Source of the DNA: an uncultured Clostridia bacterium
GTDB taxonomy: Bacteria; Bacillota; Clostridia; Christensenellales; Borkfalkiaceae
DNA: 5,048 bases
Assembly: GCA_959605945.1 (NCBI GenBank)
Contig: CAUHGY010000096.1
Span: 1-5,048, forward strand
Direction of reading: 5' to 3'
The notes under the pieces were generated by a model. That model did not search any database and was not told the origin of the DNA. It saw only the letters and a list, made by a program, of their open reading frames with translations. The first letter of the stretch is position 1. Each line of letters starts with the position of its first letter. The translations under genes were made by a program, and so were the position numbers. Shown here piece after piece: positions 4,279-5,048 of this stretch.

Positions 4279-4980
4279 TTACGGCAGTTCGCAAAAATTT
4301 TCCGCTATATGAAGTTTCAGAGCGCCGCCGCTTCCCAATATGTAATCGCAAAGCGCTCTGCCGTCCGCAATATTTTCCGGAACATAAATACCGCCTGTTA
4401 CGGGCTGTCCCGGGTCATGATAGTCTGTACCGCTCATCTTTATAAGCGAATTGCTTTCGCAGAACCCGTTTGCGAGATAATTGTTGTTTATGTGCCCTAC
4501 GTGTCCGTTAAACGCTTCTGCTCCGTGCATATACCGCGGATCGCCTACAGTCACTCCGTCGCGGAAAGGATGCGTCTGATAAAGAAACAGACCGTTTTTC
4601 TCCGCGAGCTCATACAGCTCTTTTTGAGTCAGTTCAAACAGCGGCGGATTATCGTAAAGAAATTTTTCCTCAAAGCCGTACAGCATATATTCGGAAAAAT
4701 GCCCTGCGTCAGAACGTGCAAGTATTTCGCACCCGAAAAACACTTTGAACCCGAATTTTGACCCTTCTTCTTCAAGAGCTCTGACAAGCGAAAAATAAAA
4801 ATCCAGTTTCTTTTTTTTACTTTCGCCGGGATACGACGCAAAACTGTGCGGGTTATAATGGTTTGTCAGCACCGCCCCTCCGTACCCGGCAGCCATATAT
4901 TCCGCAACAAGCGTCTGCGGCGGCGCCGTTCCGCAACGGCTGCCGTAAAGGCAGTGTGCATGTGTTTCCAAAAGCATCAT
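4279..4980 (-). CDS. PHP-domain metallohydrolase (putative phosphoesterase)
   Basis: A 233-residue soluble protein of the polymerase-and-histidinol-phosphatase superfamily, whose members hydrolyse phosphate esters with a two- or three-metal centre. Metal-ligand motifs appear in the usual order: H7-A-H9 in LETHAHC, H41 in LTNHYN, E85 in GCEI, H137 in THPF, and D186 with H188 in SGTDYHD. H94 may add another. No polymerase, DNA-binding or membrane segment is attached, so this is a stand-alone PHP protein; the length suits a minimal PHP domain. Substrate is unknown: histidinol phosphate and nucleoside or sugar phosphates all occur in the superfamily, and no histidine-pathway gene is visible here. 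A GTG two codons earlier is less likely because it overlaps the AAAGGAG ribosome-binding site. ATG at 4978-4980 lies five bases after that site and overlaps the upstream gene's stop as ATGA. A second ATG directly follows and could also serve. Confidence 0.93.
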   Translation of the reverse strand: MMLLETHAHCLYGSRCGTAPPQTLVAEYMAAGYGGAVLTNHYNPHSFASYPGESKKKKLDFYFSLVRALEEEGSKFGFKVFFGCEILARSDAGHFSEYMLYGFEEKFLYDNPPLFELTQKELYELAEKNGLFLYQTHPFRDGVTVGDPRYMHGAEAFNGHVGHINNNYLANGFCESNSLIKMSGTDYHDPGQPVTGGIYVPENIADGRALCDYILGSGGALKLHIAENFCELP

Positions 4981-5048
4981 AGGCACTCCTTTAATCGCAG
5001 GAACGGCATATCTTTTTCCATTGCCGCATTGACGGCGAGATACAGCGC
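4977..5048 (-). CDS. C-terminal end of an upstream gene (partial, unidentified)
   Basis: From the right edge the minus strand reads 23 open codons (ALYLAVNAAMEKDMPFLRL, then KECL) ending in TGA at 4977-4979, which overlaps the PHP start as ATGA. The composition looks like real protein and the PHP ribosome-binding site lies within these codons. This is the usual geometry of translationally coupled operon genes. The tail is too short for me to assign a family. Its full product would be the best clue to the PHP enzyme's substrate. Confidence 0.62.
   Translation of the reverse strand, partial: ALYLAVNAAMEKDMPFLRLKECL

Noticed and set aside
4309..4761. 150-codon plus-strand frame opposite the PHP gene
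   Set aside because: Shadow of the PHP coding sequence, which has clear metal-binding motifs on the minus strand.

Overview
The window reads as a chromosomal segment of an anaerobic Bacillota/Clostridia-type bacterium, probably gut-associated. This is inferred from Shine-Dalgarno-led genes, sigma-A-like promoters, the GNAT subfamily, and the remains of a mobilizable element with a large serine recombinase of the kind common in that phylum. No rRNA or other taxonomic marker is present, so the assignment is soft.

Layout. Positions 1-1193 carry no credible protein gene. They do hold a near-consensus leftward promoter (727-755), short repeats, hairpins and two terminator-like structures, which fits one or two minus-strand non-coding RNAs. 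Next is a rightward GNAT acetyltransferase (1262-1768) with its own promoter and a TTGTA/TACAA dyad over the -10 box. Behind it lies the footprint of a decayed mobile element: an oriT-like inverted repeat and nick region (1837-1867), further stem-loops (1894-1960), and a large serine recombinase pseudogene (1992-2417) with an internal stop, two frame changes and a missing C-terminal three quarters.

The right half is transcribed leftward. A partial gene enters from the right edge (4977-5048) and overlaps the start of a PHP-domain metallohydrolase (4279-4980), indicating a translationally coupled operon. A 669-bp gene-free stretch then separates it from an AEC-family membrane transporter (2614-3609). 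That stretch contains a plausible promoter (3983-4011) bracketed by two copies of a 20-bp sequence, which suggests a regulated transporter with a leader of about 370 nt.

The three intact genes have no obvious joint pathway. The most interesting material is non-coding: the strong orphan promoter and repeat-rich RNA candidate at 239-755, the compact RNA candidate at 1015-1114, and the repeat-flanked promoter upstream of the AEC gene. No well-known large defence or metabolic system is visible.
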